From an uncultured Sphingomonadaceae bacterium (GTDB taxonomy: Bacteria; Pseudomonadota; Alphaproteobacteria; Sphingomonadales; Sphingomonadaceae), in contig CANMNF010000003.1 in NCBI GenBank assembly GCA_947499255.1, forward strand, positions 124,001 to 188,000: 64,000 bases of DNA. Direction: 5' to 3'. Position numbers and translations under genes: made by a program. The notes under the pieces are model-generated. The model made no database searches. It had not been told where the DNA came from and saw only the letters and a program-made list of their open reading frames with translations. Of the stretch, positions 8,545-18,298 are shown one piece after another; within the stretch, counting starts at the first letter, position 1, and each line of letters begins with the position of its first letter.

Positions 8545-10200
8545 CTATTCGGCCGGTACAGCGGTGATGGGACGATCCTTGGCAGGATCATGGGCGGCCT
8601 GAGCCATCGGCTCTTCGTCGCGCAGTTTCCCGGCAATCGTCATCCAGACATTGTAGGTCATTACGATGGCGCCAGAGAGGTACAGCAGCCCGCCAAAGGC
8701 GCGTGCAGCATACATCGGCTTCAGCGCTTCGACTGTGTCGACAAAGGAATTCACCAAGTATCCATCTGCGCCATATTCACGCCACATCAGGCCCTGCGTT
8801 ATCCCCGCGACCCACATGCTGGCGGCGTAAAAAACGATACCGAGCGTGGCGAGCCAGAAGTGCCAGTTGATCATGCGCATGGAATACATCCGCTCCCGGT
8901 TCCACAGACGCGGGACGAGGAAATACATGCAGGCGAAAGTGATCATCCCGTTCCATCCCAAAGCGCCGGAATGCACATGGCCAATCGTCCAATCGGTGTA
9001 GTGCGAGAGCGAGTTTACGGCTTTGATGCTCATCATCGGGCCTTCAAACGTGCTCATCCCATAAAAGGCGAGCGCCATTACCATCATGCGGATGATCGGA
9101 TCGGTGCGCACCTTGTCCCATGCGCCGTTCAACGTCATCAGACCGTTGATCATCCCGCCCCAGCTGGGCATCCACAACACGATGGAGAACACCATGCCAA
9201 GCGTCTGCGCCCAATCGGGCAGGGCGGTGTAATGCAAGTGGTGCGGTCCGGCCCAGATATAGAGGAATATGAGGCTCCAGAAATGGATGATGGAAAGGCG
9301 GTAGGAATAAACCGGCCGCTCCGCCTGCTTGGGCACGAAGTAATACATCATCGCCAGGAAGCCTGCGGTCAGGAAAAAGCCGACCGCGTTATGGCCATAC
9401 CACCATTGCGTCAGCGCATCTTGCACACCGGCAAAAACGCTATAGCTGCGTGATCCGGTGAGGCTGATCGGGACTGCCAGATTGTTGACGATATGCAGCA
9501 TCGCAACGGTCAAAATGAAAGCGAGATAGAACCAGTTGGCGACATAGATATGCGGCTCATGCCGGCGCACAATCGTGCCCAGAAACACAATGAAATAAGC
9601 GACCCAGACAATCGTCAGCCACAAATCGACATACCATTCAGGCTCGGCATATTCCTTGGATTGCGTAATGCCCAAAAGATAGCCGGTTGCCGCAAGCACG
9701 ATGAACAATTGATACCCCCAGAACACAAATCGCGCGAGGCCGGGGAAAGCCAAAGTGGTGCGGCACGTGCGCTGCACGACATAGAAACTGGTGGCGATAA
9801 GCGCATTGCCGCCAAAGGCGAAAATAACGGCGGAGGTGTGTAGCGGGCGCAGTCTTCCAAAATTGAGCCAAGGTTCAATATTCAGCTCTGGCAGCACCAT
9901 TTGCAGCGCGATGATTAGCCCTGCAAGAAAGCCTGCCATACCCCAAAATACGGTAGCGATAACACCCCAGCGGATGACATCATCATCATAGCGCGATGGC
10001 CCCGGCGGCATCTTGAAAATGCTCTGCGCGGCGGTGAGCGGATTGTACCGCATCACGGTGAAGAGAAGTAAGCCTGTAGCGACAATGCCCACGATCACAG
10101 CATGTACAGCAAAGCCTGCGTCCTGTGCCCCCAGATAGGCGCCAAGCGCCAATATCAATACAACAAACCACAGGCCAACCCGGCCAAGCACGCCTTCCAT
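8545..10200 (-). CDS. ccoN: cbb3-type cytochrome c oxidase catalytic subunit I
   Basis: This 551-residue catalytic subunit reduces oxygen to water with high affinity and pumps protons across the inner membrane. About a dozen or more hydrophobic helices are visible. Conserved histidines occur in RPLHTSAV (heme ligand), [18 protein letters not shown] (CuB ligands) and [11 protein letters not shown] (heme ligands). It is the first structural gene of the operon. A perfect FNR box is centred about 63 nt before its ATG, so oxygen limitation should induce it. Confidence 0.97.
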   Translation of the reverse strand: MEGVLGRVGLWFVVLILALGAYLGAQDAGFAVHAVIVGIVATGLLLFTVMRYNPLTAAQSIFKMPPGPSRYDDDVIRWGVIATVFWGMAGFLAGLIIALQMVLPELNIEPWLNFGRLRPLHTSAVIFAFGGNALIATSFYVVQRTCRTTLAFPGLARFVFWGYQLFIVLAATGYLLGITQSKEYAEPEWYVDLWLTIVWVAYFIVFLGTIVRRHEPHIYVANWFYLAFILTVAMLHIVNNLAVPISLTGSRSYSVFAGVQDALTQWWYGHNAVGFFLTAGFLAMMYYFVPKQAERPVYSYRLSIIHFWSLIFLYIWAGPHHLHYTALPDWAQTLGMVFSIVLWMPSWGGMINGLMTLNGAWDKVRTDPIIRMMVMALAFYGMSTFEGPMMSIKAVNSLSHYTDWTIGHVHSGALGWNGMITFACMYFLVPRLWNRERMYSMRMINWHFWLATLGIVFYAASMWVAGITQGLMWREYGADGYLVNSFVDTVEALKPMYAARAFGGLLYLSGAIVMTYNVWMTIAGKLRDEEPMAQAAHDPAKDRPITAVPAE

Positions 10201-10223
10201 AACGATAGTCCCTTATGTTTCGG

Positions 10224-10991
10224 CTAGAGTGATATTGCAGCGCGGCGATCCGCACCTTGATCCAGATCAAATTTGGCAGTTGATTTGGAAATCATTTTTG
10301 GATCGACCGCATTGCCAGCGCGCTCTTCCAGAGCCGCGATGTTGAGCAGCCGGATTTGGGAGCGTCCAATCGTCTCGATCAGGCCAGCATCTTTAAGTAG
10401 GCCAAGCTGACGGCTGACGGTTTCGATGGTGAGCCCGAGAGAGTCGCCAATATCGCGGCGGGACATTGGCAGATCGAGGCGACAGCTATTGCCATCCAGC
10501 CGGCCAATGCGCTGTGCCATGGCGCACAAGAAGCTGGCCATGCGTTCAGGCGCGTTCTTGCATCCCAAAGCGACGGTTTTGTCCCGGCATCGGTGCAGCG
10601 CGGCAGGCAACCGGTCAAACAGAGTGCGCGCCATGGCATTTTCGCTCGATGCGCAGTCGTAAAACTCGCGCGCTGGGAAGACCAGCAACTGCGTGTCGAG
10701 AAGTGCGGTGAGGTGATAGGAATGGGTGCCGTCGGCTGGAATGGAGATGATGTCTCCGCCGAAATGAAAGGCCACGATTTGCGATCGCGAGCCAGAGCCT
10801 TGAGCGCACAACTTTGTGGCGCCAATGGCGACATAAGCGACTTTGTCCAGCGAACCATCAAGTGCAGCGACTGCGCCGCGTTTTGGATTGAGAGCTACTG
10901 ATATGTCTTCAAGCTGGCAGCCGACCCTACCACCCGGTTCCACCGCAAATGCTGCGCGCATGAACGTTTCAAAATCTGCGGTGTCGACCAT
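10224..10991 (-). CDS. Crp/Fnr-family regulator (FixK/FnrL-like)
   Basis: This 255-residue regulator has an N-terminal cyclic-nucleotide-like domain (about residues 20-130) and a C-terminal winged helix with the FNR-type recognition helix in LGLTIETVSRQLGLL. The glutamate, serine and arginine in ETVSRQ are the residues that read TTGAT in FNR/FixK. The N-terminus lacks the clustered cysteines of iron-sulfur FNR; only scattered cysteines (25, 62 and later) are present. It may therefore be closer to FixK, or use an unusual sensing mode. It lies just upstream of ccoN, with an FNR box in its own promoter, so autoregulation is likely. Confidence 0.88.
   Translation of the reverse strand: MVDTADFETFMRAAFAVEPGGRVGCQLEDISVALNPKRGAVAALDGSLDKVAYVAIGATKLCAQGSGSRSQIVAFHFGGDIISIPADGTHSYHLTALLDTQLLVFPAREFYDCASSENAMARTLFDRLPAALHRCRDKTVALGCKNAPERMASFLCAMAQRIGRLDGNSCRLDLPMSRRDIGDSLGLTIETVSRQLGLLKDAGLIETIGRSQIRLLNIAALEERAGNAVDPKMISKSTAKFDLDQGADRRAAISL
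10257..10270. promoter_or_regulatory. FNR/FixK box upstream of ccoN
   Basis: The sequence TTGATCCAGATCAA is a perfect match to the anaerobox TTGAT-N4-ATCAA. It lies inside the 3' end of the regulator gene, centred about 63 nt before the ccoN start codon, a fitting position for class II activation. Confidence 0.88.
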
Positions 10992-11053
10992 ATCATGTCC
11001 AAAAATTACGGATTTCTGGACAGGATCACTGGAGCGTATTGCTCGCCAAGTCT

Positions 11054-11067
11054 TTGATCAGGATCAA
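11054..11067. promoter_or_regulatory. FNR/FixK box upstream of the Crp/Fnr regulator gene
   Basis: The sequence TTGATCAGGATCAA matches TTGAT-N4-ATCAA without mismatch. It is centred about 70 nt before the regulator ATG on the minus strand, which suggests autoregulation. Confidence 0.85.
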
Positions 11068-11101
11068 ACTTGCAAGAAAGCGGTGCGATCCTGATTGACC
11101 G

Positions 11102-11140
11102 CAAAAACAAAAGGGGAGCTGCTCGACGAGCAACTCCCCC
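11102..11140 (-). terminator. Rho-independent terminator of the TonB receptor gene
   Basis: Read on the minus strand, a GC-rich hairpin (GGGGGAGTTGCTCG with partner CGAGCAGCTCCCC) is followed by TTTTGTTTTT. It begins about 27 nt after the receptor stop codon. Confidence 0.85.
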
Positions 11141-11166
11141 AAAGTTTGTTCAGTTGTTTGATCAGC

Positions 11167-14100
11167 TTAGAAGCTGACGTTCACACCTCCGACGATACGA
11201 CGGTCAGTGAAGGCTTGCTGACACAGCAGCGCGCCATCATTGATGCAGAACTCATCGCGATTTTCACGCAGCAAGTTGATACCATCAACACCAACAGTAA
11301 TATTGTCGGTCACAGCATAGCTGAGGCTGGCATTAAGCTGACCACGACTGCCAACCACGCGGGGCAGGCCAAAGCGGTTTGTCTGCTGGATGACGAAGTC
11401 AGAACGCCAAGTGTAACGAGCCCGCAGATTGACGCCATATTTGTCATAGAAAAGCGTCGCATTGTACGCATAGTTTGACAGATTTGGCAGTGTCACACGC
11501 TGTTGCACCGGATCATCGGCTGCACGGTCCAAAAGCTGTGACAATGCGTTGCCGCTACCTGTACCTGTGAAGAAGTTGCTGACGTTGCCGCCGTCTTCTT
11601 GGTAGGTGAAGTTCGCGATCACACCAAAGCCCGAAGCAAAGCCAAGCGTATCTTCGTAGCGCGCCAGATCATACTGAAGAGCAACTTCAACACCAGTTTG
11701 CGTCGCCGTGCCTTCAGAGTTGAAGGTCGATGTCAGTGGAACACAGATGCCTACACCTTGGATGGTGGAGAACACGTTACGGTCAGCGAACGGGTTAAAG
11801 ATACCACCGCCTTCACAAGGCGGAGTGATGTCACGTTCGATCGCTCCATTTTCGCCAGTAGGCTCCAATGGGAAGCTGGTTTCTCTCGCAAACAGATTGG
11901 TCCGACGCTTGTGGAAGATGCCAAGGCTCAAAAAGCCGCCATCCGCGAAATAATATTCACCCGATACATCGTAAGACCAAACGGTTTCTGGCTGCAGAGC
12001 CGGGTTGCCCAAGGTAACCGCGTTGCCAGCACCGCCACCAAACGCCACCGAAATCGACAGATCGTCGAAATCAGGACGACGTAGATCGCGAGAAATACCA
12101 GCGCGCAACAACAGGCCCGCCGCAGGCTCAACAACAGCGCTCCAGCGCGGAAGGAAGAACTCGTACGTCGAGGTTTCGCTAAGAGTGTCCACTACCACGT
12201 CGTCCACGACGTTATTACCTATGGAATCGATGGTAGTCTGTACCCAGCGAACACCAATGTTACCCCGAACTGGCGTCCCGAAAAGATTCAGGTCGTAGTT
12301 ACCCTGAGCATAGAGTGCGTTGGTTTTTTCTCTGATGTCAAAGAACGCGGTCAGCGATTGGTTAGGCATGCCGATAAGCGGAATATCTACACCGTTCTGC
12401 TGATTGGAGGTAGTAATCGCACCATTAACCGCAGCAAGAACGGCATCGCTGTTATTGAAGGAGGCGTCTGGGTCGAGGATCAGATAGTTCGGAATGAAAA
12501 GTGTCCGACCATCTGCATCGTTAAAGTTATCCGGACCGGCAGACACAAACTCACTGAAGAGAGAAGCTGAAGGGCGGAAGAAGAACGGCTCGCTCGCCGA
12601 GGTGAAGTTGTTGGTAGAGGTACTGTCAATATTTTCAGCAGTGCTGACATTGTGCCTCCAACCAAAATCGAAAGACGAAAACAGCGGTATGATACCGTCT
12701 GAATCGTAATTCACATCTACCCGGAAAGCGGTTTCGCCATTTTCATTCGTGCTCGCGCCTTGAGAGATCTGGCGCAGGCGATAGTTGGCAGGATCGAGCA
12801 ATTGCTCGGTCGTCGGAGTTTCGGCCAAGCCTTGTGCGATGCCGAATTGCAACGTGCCACCGCGAATATCAAACTCTGCTGGTACGCCATTATCGCTGCT
12901 TTCCCCAAGCACAGGCTGCGGACCATTTGGATTGATGAAGTCGAGCGAGCTGGAAAGGCTTGGGAAAACTGAATTGGATTCCGAACGCGCTACTTCACCC
13001 ATGATGGTGAGGCGACCAACGCCCCATTCAATACCCGATGCAAGAACCGAGCTATTGGTTACTCGTGAACCTGTGCTAGTTGCTGTACGCAAGTTGGGAT
13101 CAATCCCACCAGTTCCAGTTACGCCAACTCCAAGAATCCCCGAGGTAACAGCTTGCACTTCACCCAGAACGTCTGGACCATTGACGCCGTCAACAACGCC
13201 AAGATCAACGGTTTCGAACGTGTTGTTAATGGTGCCGTCGACCACCGCAGAAGATGTTGTGCCGGAGAAGAGCGCGCGACCACTTTGCTGGATCCGCTCC
13301 TGATCGTTGATCGTGGCATCCATATAAAAGCGGAAGTTATCCGCCGGCTTCCATTCGAATGAGCCGTTGAAGTTCTTCGTTTCAAATTCCTGATTGGTAA
13401 TTTGCTGATCGAGAAACTGAATACGCAGGAACGGAAATGCTTCTGCACTGCCAAAGCCTGAATCAGGCAAAACTGTACGGTCGCGGTCAACGCGCGGGGC
13501 AAAGTCGGTGACGTCGAGCTCAGCATAGCTTCCGCTCAAAACGATGCCGATTTCACCAGCAGCTGTATCCCAGCTATTGCCGATGGTTCCGGAGAAGCGA
13601 GGTGAGATTGTATCCGACAGATCGCTGTGTTCAGCTTGAGCCCGGAAAGAGAGTACACGCTCGGTCAGATCGAGTGGACGGATGGTGCGAAGGTTAATCG
13701 TACCGCCAACAGAACCTTCAATGGTTTTGGCTTCGGACACTTTGATGACCTCAACCGCAGCGATCAACGATGCGGGCAAATCTTCAAAGCTGATGCCCGA
13801 ACGACCATTCCCTGCACCCACTGTCGAAACACCGTTAATTTCAACACGGTTCGCGCCGGTGCCGCGGATTTGCACAGCAGTACCAACACCTTGCGAACGT
13901 ATAATCTGGATACCAGTGATATTCTCGAGGACTTCGGCGAGGTTTTGGTCAGGAAGCTTACCGATATCCTCAGCCTGAATGACTTCAACGATATTATCAG
14001 ATTGGCGCTTTTCCTGCAGCGCTTGTTGGAGGGATGCACGGATACCCTGAACCAAAATGACATCGGTGTCAGAATCTTGCGAAGAAACATCAGTGTCGTT

Positions 14101-14202
14101 GTTTGCAGACTGTGCCGCAGCCGAGCCGGAACCGACGGCAATTGCCATCAATGCCAACGCCGATACGGACGCTGATGATTTAAGGAATGTCTCGATTTTC
14201 AT
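11167..14202 (-). CDS. TonB-dependent receptor (Xanthomonas/Caulobacter carbohydrate type)
   Basis: This outer-membrane receptor of 1011 residues should import oligosaccharides using TonB energy. It has a signal peptide ending in GSAAAQS, a plug domain beginning at VILVQGIRASLQQALQEKR and containing SDNIVEVI and LPDQNLAEVLENITG, and a long beta-barrel ending in phenylalanine (GGVNVSF). The IRASLQQAL...K pattern at the plug entrance is typical of the large receptors next to carbohydrate genes in sphingomonads and xanthomonads. I chose the ATG at 14202, preceded by GGGAGAGAG, because it gives a clean signal peptide; the frame extends back to 14397. It is divergent from the DeoR regulator, so it is probably the ulvan oligomer importer. 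Confidence 0.92.
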   Translation of the reverse strand: MKIETFLKSSASVSALALMAIAVGSGSAAAQSANNDTDVSSQDSDTDVILVQGIRASLQQALQEKRQSDNIVEVIQAEDIGKLPDQNLAEVLENITGIQIIRSQGVGTAVQIRGTGANRVEINGVSTVGAGNGRSGISFEDLPASLIAAVEVIKVSEAKTIEGSVGGTINLRTIRPLDLTERVLSFRAQAEHSDLSDTISPRFSGTIGNSWDTAAGEIGIVLSGSYAELDVTDFAPRVDRDRTVLPDSGFGSAEAFPFLRIQFLDQQITNQEFETKNFNGSFEWKPADNFRFYMDATINDQERIQQSGRALFSGTTSSAVVDGTINNTFETVDLGVVDGVNGPDVLGEVQAVTSGILGVGVTGTGGIDPNLRTATSTGSRVTNSSVLASGIEWGVGRLTIMGEVARSESNSVFPSLSSSLDFINPNGPQPVLGESSDNGVPAEFDIRGGTLQFGIAQGLAETPTTEQLLDPANYRLRQISQGASTNENGETAFRVDVNYDSDGIIPLFSSFDFGWRHNVSTAENIDSTSTNNFTSASEPFFFRPSASLFSEFVSAGPDNFNDADGRTLFIPNYLILDPDASFNNSDAVLAAVNGAITTSNQQNGVDIPLIGMPNQSLTAFFDIREKTNALYAQGNYDLNLFGTPVRGNIGVRWVQTTIDSIGNNVVDDVVVDTLSETSTYEFFLPRWSAVVEPAAGLLLRAGISRDLRRPDFDDLSISVAFGGGAGNAVTLGNPALQPETVWSYDVSGEYYFADGGFLSLGIFHKRRTNLFARETSFPLEPTGENGAIERDITPPCEGGGIFNPFADRNVFSTIQGVGICVPLTSTFNSEGTATQTGVEVALQYDLARYEDTLGFASGFGVIANFTYQEDGGNVSNFFTGTGSGNALSQLLDRAADDPVQQRVTLPNLSNYAYNATLFYDKYGVNLRARYTWRSDFVIQQTNRFGLPRVVGSRGQLNASLSYAVTDNITVGVDGINLLRENRDEFCINDGALLCQQAFTDRRIVGGVNVSF

Positions 14203-14568
14203 AGGTATCTCTCTCCCAATCTGTTTTTTTCGGGTCAACTCCGCTAGCCTTGCTCCTTCCCAATGACAATGCGTGATTTGAGATTTGAGCGAAATCGATT
14301 GATAACTGTTGTTTTCTGGCCATAGTGCGTTCGTGGGTTGGACTGCACATTCACCTTTATGGATTGGTGTGCAGATGAAGGGAAAATCGTGAGGCACTAT
14401 GTTTGATCGGTAATCAGAGGGGCAGCCTCATGATGACAATCGCAAGCCGATTTGTTCGTGCGGCGGCCTTTTAAATGGTGCCAGCTTGATGCCTGAAATC
14501 CCGAGTGCAAAAGATAAACAGCGACACGAGTTCGGGATGAATGTCGCCAAAAAATAGAAGGATGGGGC
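14203..14568. promoter_or_regulatory. Divergent promoter region between TonB receptor and DeoR regulator
   Basis: No gene is supported in this 366-nt stretch. It contains TGATTTGA followed by AGCGAAATCGATTG at 14288-14301; nearly the same combination occurs before the FGGY kinase gene, which suggests a shared operator. The receptor start is preceded by GGGAGAGAG and the regulator start by GAAGGATGGG. Confidence 0.6.
14288..14301. promoter_or_regulatory. Candidate DeoR-type operator, copy 1
   Basis: The 14-mer AGCGAAATCGATTG differs at one base from a 14-mer before the FGGY kinase gene, and its core recurs before the NCS1 permease gene. It lies 86 nt before the TonB receptor start. That the DeoR regulator encoded beside it binds here is inference from position. 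Confidence 0.45.
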
Positions 14569-15366
14569 ATGCACGCTGCCGAACGCGAAGAGATCATTCT
14601 TGAGGCATTGCGCAAAAAGGGATTTACCACTTACCGGCATCTCGAAACAAAAGTTGACGCGTCACCGGCAACGATCCGCCGAGACCTCGTCCGGTTGGAA
14701 AAGCTTGGCAAGATCACGCGATTGCATGGTGGTGCCAGAGCGGTGGAGCCTGAAGATAGCACCAGCCGCGCGCTGCGTAGCCTCGAAGGTACGCCCTTTG
14801 AAAAATCCCTCGAAATCAGAATCGGCGCCAAGCGCGCGATTGCAAAGGCGGCTGCGCAATTGTGCCGCAACAGCGAAGGTGTGATCATCGATGGCGGCAC
14901 AACCACATATCAGATGTGTGAATTTCTTGGTGATACTGAACTGCAGGTGCTCACCAATTCCCTGCATATCGTAACCGCGCTGTTGCAACAGGAAACGACC
15001 CAATTGCTCGTTCCATCAGGGCCGATCTTCAGAGAGCAGAACATCATTCTCGCCCCGGCGGGTGAGAAAACCATGCCCAATTTTCATGCAAGCAAGCTGT
15101 TTCTGGGCGCAGCAGCGGTAAGCCCGCGCGGCATCTTCCAGACTGATGCGCTGCTCGTCGCCAGCCAAAGGCGCTTTCTTGAACGCACAGATGAGGTCAT
15201 ATTGGTGGTCGATAGCAGCAAACTGGAAACGTCATCGGGTGCTATCGTTTGCGAGCTCGACCAGATTGATCGCATGATCACAGATAGCGGGGCCGACCCG
15301 GCATTGATTGCTCAGCTTAAGGAAGCGGGTCTGGAGCAAATCGATATTGTTGATCCTGCAAGCTAA
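14569..15366 (+). CDS. DeoR/GlpR-family transcriptional regulator
   Basis: This 265-residue regulator has a DeoR winged helix at the N-terminus (AEREEIILEAL, VDASPATIRRDLVRLEKLG, ITRLHGGA) and a C-terminal sugar-phosphate sensing domain with DGGTTTYQM and the NSLHIVTAL region typical of the family. DeoR proteins usually repress sugar catabolic genes and release DNA on binding a phosphorylated sugar. Its neighbours (TonB receptor, FGGY kinase) suggest that a rhamnose- or fucose-type phosphate is the effector. It is divergent from the receptor and convergent with the oxidase gene, 20 nt away. Confidence 0.92.
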   Translation: MHAAEREEIILEALRKKGFTTYRHLETKVDASPATIRRDLVRLEKLGKITRLHGGARAVEPEDSTSRALRSLEGTPFEKSLEIRIGAKRAIAKAAAQLCRNSEGVIIDGGTTTYQMCEFLGDTELQVLTNSLHIVTALLQQETTQLLVPSGPIFREQNIILAPAGEKTMPNFHASKLFLGAAAVSPRGIFQTDALLVASQRRFLERTDEVILVVDSSKLETSSGAIVCELDQIDRMITDSGADPALIAQLKEAGLEQIDIVDPAS

Positions 15367-15386
15367 AACGGCAGGGGCAAAACGAC

Positions 15387-16535
15387 TTACTCCGGCGCGA
15401 CCAGCATATCGCGTGTGATCTGATCAATCGATGTCGCACCTGTCAATGCCATGCCCACCTGCATTTCAGCTTCAATCAGGCTGAGCATATGGGAGATGCC
15501 TCTCTCCCCATCTGCGGCAAGCGCATAGGCCCATAATCTGCCCAGCAAAACGCCCTTCGCGCCTAAAGCCAACATGCGAATAACATCCAGCCCGGTGCGA
15601 ATGCCGCCATCGGCCAGCACTGTGAGTTCATCGCCAACTTCATCTGCGATCGCTGGCAATGCTCGGGTTGTTGAGGGAACGCCATCCAGCTGTCTGCCGC
15701 CATGGTTCGAGACCACAATCCCATCTGCGCCAAGCGCTGCCGCCTGGCGAGCATCATCTTTGTCCAGAATGCCTTTGATTATCAGCGGACCGTCCCATTC
15801 GGTACGGATGAAGTCCAGATCATCCCACGTTACGGTCGGATCAAAATTGTTGCGCATCCATGCGAAGAAATCTTCGATACCTGAATTTGCACCCAGTACC
15901 GGTGCCACATTGCCCAGACTGTGTGGTTTGCCATTGATGCCAACATCCCAGGCCCAATGCGGCTTCATCGCTCCTTGTACAGCACGCCGGATACCGCCTT
16001 TAATGCCTGGCGCTCCGGCCAGGCCGCTGCGATAATCGCGATACCGCGTTCCGGGCACTGGCATATCGACTGTGAAAATCAATGCGCTGCACCCGGCTTC
16101 TTTGGCGCGGACCATCAAGTCGCGCATAAATTCGCGATCTCGGATCATGTATAGTTGAAACCAGAAAGGTGCGCTCGCAGCCGCATTGACCTCCTCAATG
16201 TCACAAGCCGAAACCGTTGAGAGGGAAAAGGGGATGCCTGCTTTGTTGGCAGCGCGCACGGCCTGACATTCGCCGCGCCGCGCATTCATCCCGGCAAGAC
16301 CAATGGGCGCAAGAGCGCAAGGCAACGCCATCTTCTGGCCAAACAGCGATGTAGACAGATCAATCTGCGAAACATTGTTCAAAACACGTTGGCGCAAGGC
16401 GATCTTCTGCAGATCTTTGACATTGCGATGCAGCGTCTCTTCTGCATATGAGCCGCCATCGATATACTCGAAGAGGAAATGCGGCAGGCGGCGGCGAGCA
16501 AGCTCGCGATAATCGGTACTACTTGCAGGTTTCAT
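15387..16535 (-). CDS. lldD: FMN-dependent alpha-hydroxy-acid oxidase (L-lactate dehydrogenase type)
   Basis: This 382-residue member of the LldD/glycolate oxidase family oxidises an L-2-hydroxy acid, most simply L-lactate to pyruvate. Visible features are the N-terminal [12 protein letters not shown], the FMN-binding LAPIGLAGM, the active-site stretch [11 protein letters not shown] with catalytic histidine and arginine, and the FMN-phosphate region [20 protein letters not shown]. It follows the FGGY kinase gene with a 1-nt TAATG overlap. In the rhamnose pathway that ends in lactaldehyde, lactate is a product, which would explain this enzyme here. The substrate assignment is inference; the symbol refers to the family. 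Confidence 0.85.
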   Translation of the reverse strand: MKPASSTDYRELARRRLPHFLFEYIDGGSYAEETLHRNVKDLQKIALRQRVLNNVSQIDLSTSLFGQKMALPCALAPIGLAGMNARRGECQAVRAANKAGIPFSLSTVSACDIEEVNAAASAPFWFQLYMIRDREFMRDLMVRAKEAGCSALIFTVDMPVPGTRYRDYRSGLAGAPGIKGGIRRAVQGAMKPHWAWDVGINGKPHSLGNVAPVLGANSGIEDFFAWMRNNFDPTVTWDDLDFIRTEWDGPLIIKGILDKDDARQAAALGADGIVVSNHGGRQLDGVPSTTRALPAIADEVGDELTVLADGGIRTGLDVIRMLALGAKGVLLGRLWAYALAADGERGISHMLSLIEAEMQVGMALTGATSIDQITRDMLVAPE

Positions 16536-17932
16536 TATTTCACCAACATTTCTTCATGCCAGGCATTGACATAAGGTGTGAGATCTTCGTCAAGCGGAGC
16601 AATCTTGCGCAGACTGCCAAGCGGCCGCAAAGTCGGATTGATCAGACGGATTGCACCAAAGCTGACATCATTATGCGCATTGGCGATATAAACCGTCATA
16701 TCAGGAAGCAAGCTGGCGAGCGCACGCACGAACACTTCCGCTTCGGCAAAGCGCCCTTCGACAAGCAGGCGTTGTTCTGAACCAAGCAGGTTAAGCGATT
16801 GGCTGGTGACCAAAGCGGCATACAGGCAGGCAGCGGCGCGGCGTTCAAACCAATCTGCGGGGCGATTGATCCATCCACCCTTTGCATTGGGGAAGGGGCC
16901 ATTGCCGGGAGCCAACGTGGGCAAGACCATTGCTTTGTATTTCAAAACCGCCGGCACTGCTGCCAGAAGCTTGGGCTGATCAGGTTTGATGTCCACTTGC
17001 CGGGTATCGATTTCAATCAAAGTTTCGATCTCGCGGCCGCCCATAAATCGGGCAGAGGGTACAGGTTGGCCGAACGGATCGACATTGGCAAAACAATCGC
17101 GGGTCTCCGGCATACCAGCCAAGGATAACGGCGCGCGGGTCAAACGCATCCCAATAAACCACGTCCCTGTCGAAAGAACGGTGGCTTCGTTATTCTCGAT
17201 TTCGGCAAATCCACGCGCGGCCAATAACGCCGCATTGGAATCGTGCAATCCGACAAGGATTTTCACATCGGGTGACAGCCCCGTTTGCTTGGCAAGCTGC
17301 GGACGTAACGTGCCAACTTGATCATGCGCACGCCGAATTGGCGCAAACCGTGCTGCCCATCCGCGTTCTGTAGCAAGCGTTGAATACGTGCCTTCAGCGA
17401 CATTCCACAAATCAGAATGACAGCCAAGACTGCTGACTTCACTCGATGCTTCACCTGACAGATGCCATGCCCAATATTGCGCCCAAGGCACCAGCGTCGC
17501 GTCGCTGACCTTCGGGCCATAGATGTAATCAGCCCACAACAGCTGAATTCCAAAATTCAGGCCAGCGGGCAATATCGGCGACCCAGTTTCGCAAAATGGT
17601 GAGCGCATATCGTGGTAGGCGTTCACAACTTCTGCAGGCGGCTCGGCCTCATAATCCAGCGGAGGGTAGGCCAATTCACCATCGCGGATCGCTGCGACGC
17701 TGGCGCCATGAGCGACCGGCACGATATATTCAACCGGGTGGTCAGAAAAGTCAGAGAGTGCAGCGTCAACAAAGGATGCAATCGCTGCAACATTGAGGCA
17801 AGCGATGCCATTCTCTTTACAAGGAAGGTTCGCGTGGGAACGCTTTTCAAGCATAATGCCTTCGCGAGACCAGAGCGTTACCTTGCTCCTAGTCTTGCCA
17901 ATATCCACAACAATTGCAAAGCCTTCTTTCAC
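16535..17932 (-). CDS. FGGY-family carbohydrate kinase (rhamnulokinase candidate)
   Basis: This 465-residue sugar kinase starts with the phosphate-binding loop [14 protein letters not shown] and has the second-domain nucleotide region [22 protein letters not shown] holds the likely catalytic aspartate. It would phosphorylate a ketose or deoxyketose in the cytoplasm. Rhamnulose is the best guess because a rhamnose mutarotase and ulvan enzymes lie nearby, but fuculose or xylulose cannot be excluded. It is coupled to the downstream oxidase gene. Its promoter carries the candidate DeoR motif. Confidence 0.8.
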   Translation of the reverse strand: MKEGFAIVVDIGKTRSKVTLWSREGIMLEKRSHANLPCKENGIACLNVAAIASFVDAALSDFSDHPVEYIVPVAHGASVAAIRDGELAYPPLDYEAEPPAEVVNAYHDMRSPFCETGSPILPAGLNFGIQLLWADYIYGPKVSDATLVPWAQYWAWHLSGEASSEVSSLGCHSDLWNVAEGTYSTLATERGWAARFAPIRRAHDQVGTLRPQLAKQTGLSPDVKILVGLHDSNAALLAARGFAEIENNEATVLSTGTWFIGMRLTRAPLSLAGMPETRDCFANVDPFGQPVPSARFMGGREIETLIEIDTRQVDIKPDQPKLLAAVPAVLKYKAMVLPTLAPGNGPFPNAKGGWINRPADWFERRAAACLYAALVTSQSLNLLGSEQRLLVEGRFAEAEVFVRALASLLPDMTVYIANAHNDVSFGAIRLINPTLRPLGSLRKIAPLDEDLTPYVNAWHEEMLVK

Positions 17933-17985
17933 TAAACCCCCTCCAACGAGATACCGTATTTATTCTGATTTGATGATTGTGGATT

Positions 17986-17999
17986 AGCGAAATTGATTG
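17986..17999. promoter_or_regulatory. Candidate DeoR-type operator, copy 2
   Basis: AGCGAAATTGATTG lies 54 nt before the FGGY kinase start. It matches copy 1 at 13 of 14 positions and, like it, is preceded on the left by TGATTTGA. Confidence 0.45.
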
Positions 18000-18053
18000 C
18001 TTTTGTCCATCTGGGATGCCGTAGAAGCTGTCTATGAGCGCGCCCGCTTCCGT

Positions 18054-18101
18054 GGCCCAAAAAGCTCATGGGCTTGCGTGAGATCGCATCGTTTTTGGGC
18101 C
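18054..18101. repeat. Inverted repeat in the FGGY kinase/GH105 intergenic region
   Basis: Ten-base perfect arms, GGCCCAAAAA at 18054-18063 and TTTTTGGGCC at 18092-18101, enclose 28 nt. The role is unknown; it could be a leader hairpin of the GH105 transcript or a protein site. Confidence 0.5.
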
Positions 18102-18298
18102 TACTTTATCCAGTCTATTGCACGGGTTTCACACCAGTTTTTGCTTTACCCGTCACAAAGTGGGTGGTGCGATTGACCAGAGCGCATTACACCGTTCAAG
18201 CTAAAAAATGCGGCCGCAAAGCAAAAACGCAAGGCCTTTGAGATCTGGCGCAGGCACTGTCTGAGCCAGCTTGCCTCATAGAAAATTCGGAGAGAGAC

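Larger units (their letters stand above)
17933..18298. promoter_or_regulatory. Divergent promoter region between FGGY kinase and GH105
   Basis: No gene is supported in this 366-nt stretch. It holds the AGCGAAATTGATTG motif at 17986-17999 and a potential long hairpin at 18054-18101, GGCCCAAAAA pairing with TTTTTGGGCC. The GH105 start is preceded by GGAGAGAG. Confidence 0.6.

Noticed and set aside
8212-9453. Long plus-strand open frame of 413 codons
   Set aside because: It lies fully antisense to ccoO/ccoN, whose family motifs are certain; its composition is that of a shadow frame.
14407-14420. TTGATCGGTAATCAG resembling an FNR box
   Set aside because: The spacing is one base too long and the right half differs from ATCAA.
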